Assembly (NCBI GenBank): GCA_046759145.1
Contig: JBHIBR010000067.1
Location: 1 to 7,889 of the forward strand
DNA: 7,889 nt
Direction of reading: 5' to 3'
DNA from: JBHIBR01 sp046759145 [NCBI: Nitrospinota bacterium]
GTDB taxonomy: Bacteria; UBA8248
The notes beneath the pieces are model-generated. The model was given only the letters and a program-made list of their open reading frames with translations, ran no database searches and was not told the DNA's origin. Of this stretch, positions 5,881-7,889 are shown piece after piece. The position numbers and the translations under genes were made by a program. How positions within the stretch are numbered: the first letter of the stretch is position 1; the number at the start of each line of letters is the position of its first letter.

Positions 5881-7596
5881 TCAGGCCCGGGCCGCGTGGG
5901 CGAGGCTCCGGAGGAGGGCTACGTTGTCCGAGTGGCCGGTCTTTTCCGCAACCACCCGGCCGCGGATCGGGCGTCCCAGCAGGTAGAGGTCGCCCATGAG
6001 GTCCAGCACCTTGTGGCGGGCGAACTCATCGGGGAAGCGCAACTCGGTGTTGATGACCTTCTCGTCGTCCACCAGGATGAGGTTGTCGAGCCTCCCCCCG
6101 CTCGCGAGGCCCAGCCGCTCGAGCTGCTCCACCTCCCGCAGGAAGCCGAAGGTGCGGGCAGGGGCGACCTCGCGCTTGAACGTCTCGGGGCCGGAGTGGA
6201 CGTACTCGAACACCTGCCGGCCGATGGGCGGGGGATAGTCAAGGGTGTAGGTAATGGAGAAACCCTCGGCGGGCTCCAGCCGGAGGAAGCCCTCCTCACT
6301 CCCCTCCTCCCCCACCACGTAGGGCCTCTCCACCACGAACTCGCCTGCCGGTTCGTCCTGCTCCTCCAGGCCTCCGCCTTCAATGATCTGGCAGAAATCC
6401 AGGGCGGAGCCGTCCATGATGGGCACCTCGTCGCTGACCTTCACCAGCAGGTTGGAGATGCCGTAGGCGTGGAGGACGGCCATGAGGTGCTCGATGGTGC
6501 GGGCCACCACGGGCCCGTTGCGGATGGTGGTGGCGTAGTCGGTGGACTCGACGAAGTCCACCAGGGCGGGCACCGTCCCCTCCAGGGTGATCTTGCCAAA
6601 CTGGATCCCGCTCCCGGGCGGGAGGGGCTGGAGGATGAGGCCCGTCTTGAGCCCCGAGTGTAGGCCCTGACCGCAGAGCACCACGCTGCGGCGGAGGGTG
6701 CGCTGAGGGAGCGATCTGGGCCGGCGAGCGCGCTGGGGGGCCAGGCCCAGGGTGCGGAGCTTGCGCTGCAAGGCGGCGGGCTTGAGCTGGAGCCGCCTGG
6801 CCACCGCCTCCACGTCCCATTCGTTGCGCGCCAGGTGGTAGGCGAGGAACTTCCTCTCCCAGGCCCGGCGCGCCTCGCGAAGGGAGGAATCCCCCTCCTC
6901 CGGGACCCCGGCGGAGGTGAGGGCGCCCTCCCTCAAGTGGGGGGGCAGGTGCTCGGCTCCGATGCGCGGCGCGCTCACTTCCTCCGCGAGCCGCACCAGC
7001 AACGCGCGGAGCTCCGCCAGGTTGCCCGGCCAGCCGAAAGCCGCCAGGGCGGCCTGGGCCTCCGCGTCGAGGCGCTTGGGGGGAAGACCCCGGGCGGTGA
7101 GCTCCTCCGTCAGCATCCGCTCGGCGAGCAGGGGGATATCACCCCGCCGCTCCTGGAGGGCAGGGAGGTGGAGGATGTGTCGGCCGAGGACCTCCCCCAG
7201 CTCGCGGGCGAGCCTGCCTCGGGCCACGGCGTCGCCGGGTTCGGCCAGGAGCGCGGCCATGAGTCGCGCTCTGCCTCTTCCAGACTCCCCCTCTTCGAGG
7301 GCGCGGAGCTCCCCCAGCAGTTCCCGTTGCCCTTGGGGGTCCAGGCCCTCGAGCCCTTCCAGGTAGAGCGTCCCGCCCGAGGCGGCCCGGAAGGCCCTGG
7401 CGAGCCCCCCCTGCCCTTTTTCCCTTCGCTTCCCCCAACCGGCGCAGTGGAAGGGGACGAAGGCTCCGGCGGCTGTCCCCCCCCGGGCGTGGAGGGTGCG
7501 GGCCACCATCCCCTTGCCCGTGCTGGCCTCCCCCCATAGCAGGACGGGTTCCCGGTCCCGCGCCGCGCGGGCGATGGGCCCCCGCAGGGCGGCCAC
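5881..7596 (-). CDS. lpxC: Degenerate NtrC-like AAA+ / Fis-type HTH domain fused to LpxC deacetylase
   Basis: One uninterrupted frame of 571 residues joins two unrelated modules. Residues 1-210 align with the sigma-54 activator AAA+ domain: Walker A-like GEASTGKG (22-29), GGTLYLEG (74-81) where Walker B normally ends DE, LPALQERRGDIPLLAERML (144-162) and FGWPGN (187-192). The GAFTGA loop is absent, and the loop region is about 13 residues shorter than in NtrC (recalled alignment). Residues 245-285 form a Fis-type HTH (VEAVARRLQLKPAALQRKLRTLGL). Residues 298-571 are a complete LpxC, the zinc deacetylase committing UDP-acyl-GlcNAc to lipid A: QGLHSG (310-315), TIEHLMAVL (Glu369, His370), VPIMDGSALDF, ARTFGFLREVE, RHKVLDLMGD (His528, Asp532) and EKTGH (His555). 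No in-frame ATG, GTG or TTG lies between GTG codon 265 and codon 305, so no independent LpxC start is evident. The listed start (GTG 7596) is only the first start in frame; homology extends to 7629 and, across the duplication, into the receiver domain. Confidence 0.93.
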   Translation of the reverse strand: MAALRGPIARAARDREPVLLWGEASTGKGMVARTLHARGGTAAGAFVPFHCAGWGKRREKGQGGLARAFRAASGGTLYLEGLEGLDPQGQRELLGELRALEEGESGRGRARLMAALLAEPGDAVARGRLARELGEVLGRHILHLPALQERRGDIPLLAERMLTEELTARGLPPKRLDAEAQAALAAFGWPGNLAELRALLVRLAEEVSAPRIGAEHLPPHLREGALTSAGVPEEGDSSLREARRAWERKFLAYHLARNEWDVEAVARRLQLKPAALQRKLRTLGLAPQRARRPRSLPQRTLRRSVVLCGQGLHSGLKTGLILQPLPPGSGIQFGKITLEGTVPALVDFVESTDYATTIRNGPVVARTIEHLMAVLHAYGISNLLVKVSDEVPIMDGSALDFCQIIEGGGLEEQDEPAGEFVVERPYVVGEEGSEEGFLRLEPAEGFSITYTLDYPPPIGRQVFEYVHSGPETFKREVAPARTFGFLREVEQLERLGLASGGRLDNLILVDDEKVINTELRFPDEFARHKVLDLMGDLYLLGRPIRGRVVAEKTGHSDNVALLRSLAHAARA

Positions 7597-7733
7597 CGGG
7601 GGGTCCGCCCCCAGCAGGGCCCCGGGCGGGCCGCCCCCCCTCGCCGGAGGGGTGCCCGGCCCCGCGCCGCGCGGGCGCGGGCCGCCCCCGGGGCGGCCAC
7701 CGGGGGATCCTCCCCCTGCAGGGCCCAGGGCGG
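7526..7733. repeat. 104-bp imperfect tandem duplication at the receiver/AAA+ junction
   Basis: Copy A (7526-7629) and copy B (7630-7733) align without gaps at 87 of 104 positions by my count. The length is not a multiple of three. Copy A read in the AAA+ frame gives ALLGADPPVAALRGP, and copy B read in the receiver frame gives ALQGEDPPVAAPGAA, so both encode the same linker/AAA+ N-terminal segment. Copy B is nearly all G and C and has lost the VLLWGE strand before Walker A. Confidence 0.9.
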
Positions 7734-7889
7734 TGGACCGGGTGAGGGCGGTCTCCGCCGGGCCAGCGCCGCTTTCACCGCCCGCAGGAGGCTTTCCATG
7801 GAGAAGGGCTTTTCGATGAAGTCAAAGGCGCCCAGTTTCGTCGCCTTGACGGCAGTCTCAATGTTGCCGTGGCCCGACATCACGATGAC
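7630..7889 (-). pseudogene. C-terminal part of a response-regulator receiver domain plus linker, cut by the window edge and out of frame with the AAA+/LpxC part
   Basis: From the right edge the minus strand reads VIVMSGHGNIETAVKATKLG, then AFDFIEKPFSMESLLRAVKAALARRR. This is the beta4-alpha4-beta5-alpha5 part of a CheY-like receiver as found in NtrC-family regulators: the SGHG turn carries the switch Ser, and EKPF carries the conserved Lys. The phosphoacceptor Asp lies outside the window. After a Pro-rich linker the frame enters copy B of the duplication and then leaves the homologous frame. As sequenced, receiver and AAA+/LpxC are therefore separate frames. I call it broken rather than a separate gene because both copies encode the usual receiver-to-AAA+ junction. 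If the duplication were a sequencing or assembly error, this would simply be the N-terminal domain of the fusion above. Confidence 0.75.

Noticed and set aside
6539-6551. TCGGTGGACTCGA, similar to the dispersed repeat
   Set aside because: It has an extra base in the core and lacks the flanking GAACGG arm, and it encodes ordinary LpxC sequence (FVESTDY), so it is taken as chance.
5127-6663. Plus-strand open frames opposite purM and lpxC
   Set aside because: The minus-strand frames encode recognisable, complete enzymes, so these are complementary-strand artefacts of G+C-rich codon use.
7110-7629. Continuation of the receiver frame past the duplication as a single 257-residue protein
   Set aside because: After about 7630 its sequence is a Pro/Arg/Gly/Ser-rich shadow of the AAA+ domain, so the open frame there is not coding.
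7731-7740. CGGTGGACCG, the palindromic core of the dispersed repeat, at the edge of the 104-bp duplication
   Set aside because: Only the 10-bp core matches and both flanks differ, so it is not counted as a copy, though its place at the duplication edge is curious.

Overview
The window is a compact, G+C-rich stretch of a Gram-negative bacterial chromosome. Every gene is on the minus strand, so transcription runs from the right edge to the left edge. LpxC (lipid A), LolA (lipoprotein transport) and RseP indicate a two-membrane cell, and IspG indicates the MEP isoprenoid pathway. The rseP-ispG pairing and the NtrC-type regulator modules fit a deltaproteobacterial-like or related candidate-phylum lineage. 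That placement is inference; nothing here fixes the taxon.

Right block (7889 to 2877), in transcription order: the tail of a response-regulator receiver domain entering from outside the window; a NtrC-like AAA+ domain and a Fis-type helix-turn-helix fused in one frame to a complete LpxC; purM; purN (4-base overlap with purM); a DUF523 gene; and a rhomboid protease. Gaps are 16, -4, 10 and 3 bases, so this looks like one operon joining lipid A commitment, two steps of purine synthesis and a membrane protease. The receiver and the AAA+/LpxC part lie in different frames. A 104-bp imperfect tandem duplication (7526-7733) sits exactly at the break, and removing either copy would restore one receiver-AAA-HTH-LpxC frame.

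Left block (2853 to 1): a near-consensus sigma-70 promoter lies in the only non-coding gap of note (58 bp). It drives lolA, probably as a leaderless transcript, followed by rseP (site-2 protease) and ispG, which runs off the left edge.

The most unusual sequence-level signal is a 16-nt word, TCGGTCCACCGAACGG, present six times (three exact, three with one mismatch) within 2302-4865. It occurs inside the coding regions of lolA, the DUF523 gene, purN and purM, on both strands and in several reading frames, always without breaking the frame. It encodes SVHRT-like, RSVDR-like, RSTER-like or FGGPT-like peptides at places where the families normally have something else or nothing. This looks like a small palindromic repeat family that inserts into genes. 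Its arrangement around the purM/purN junction and in the DUF523 gene could also form RNA hairpins.
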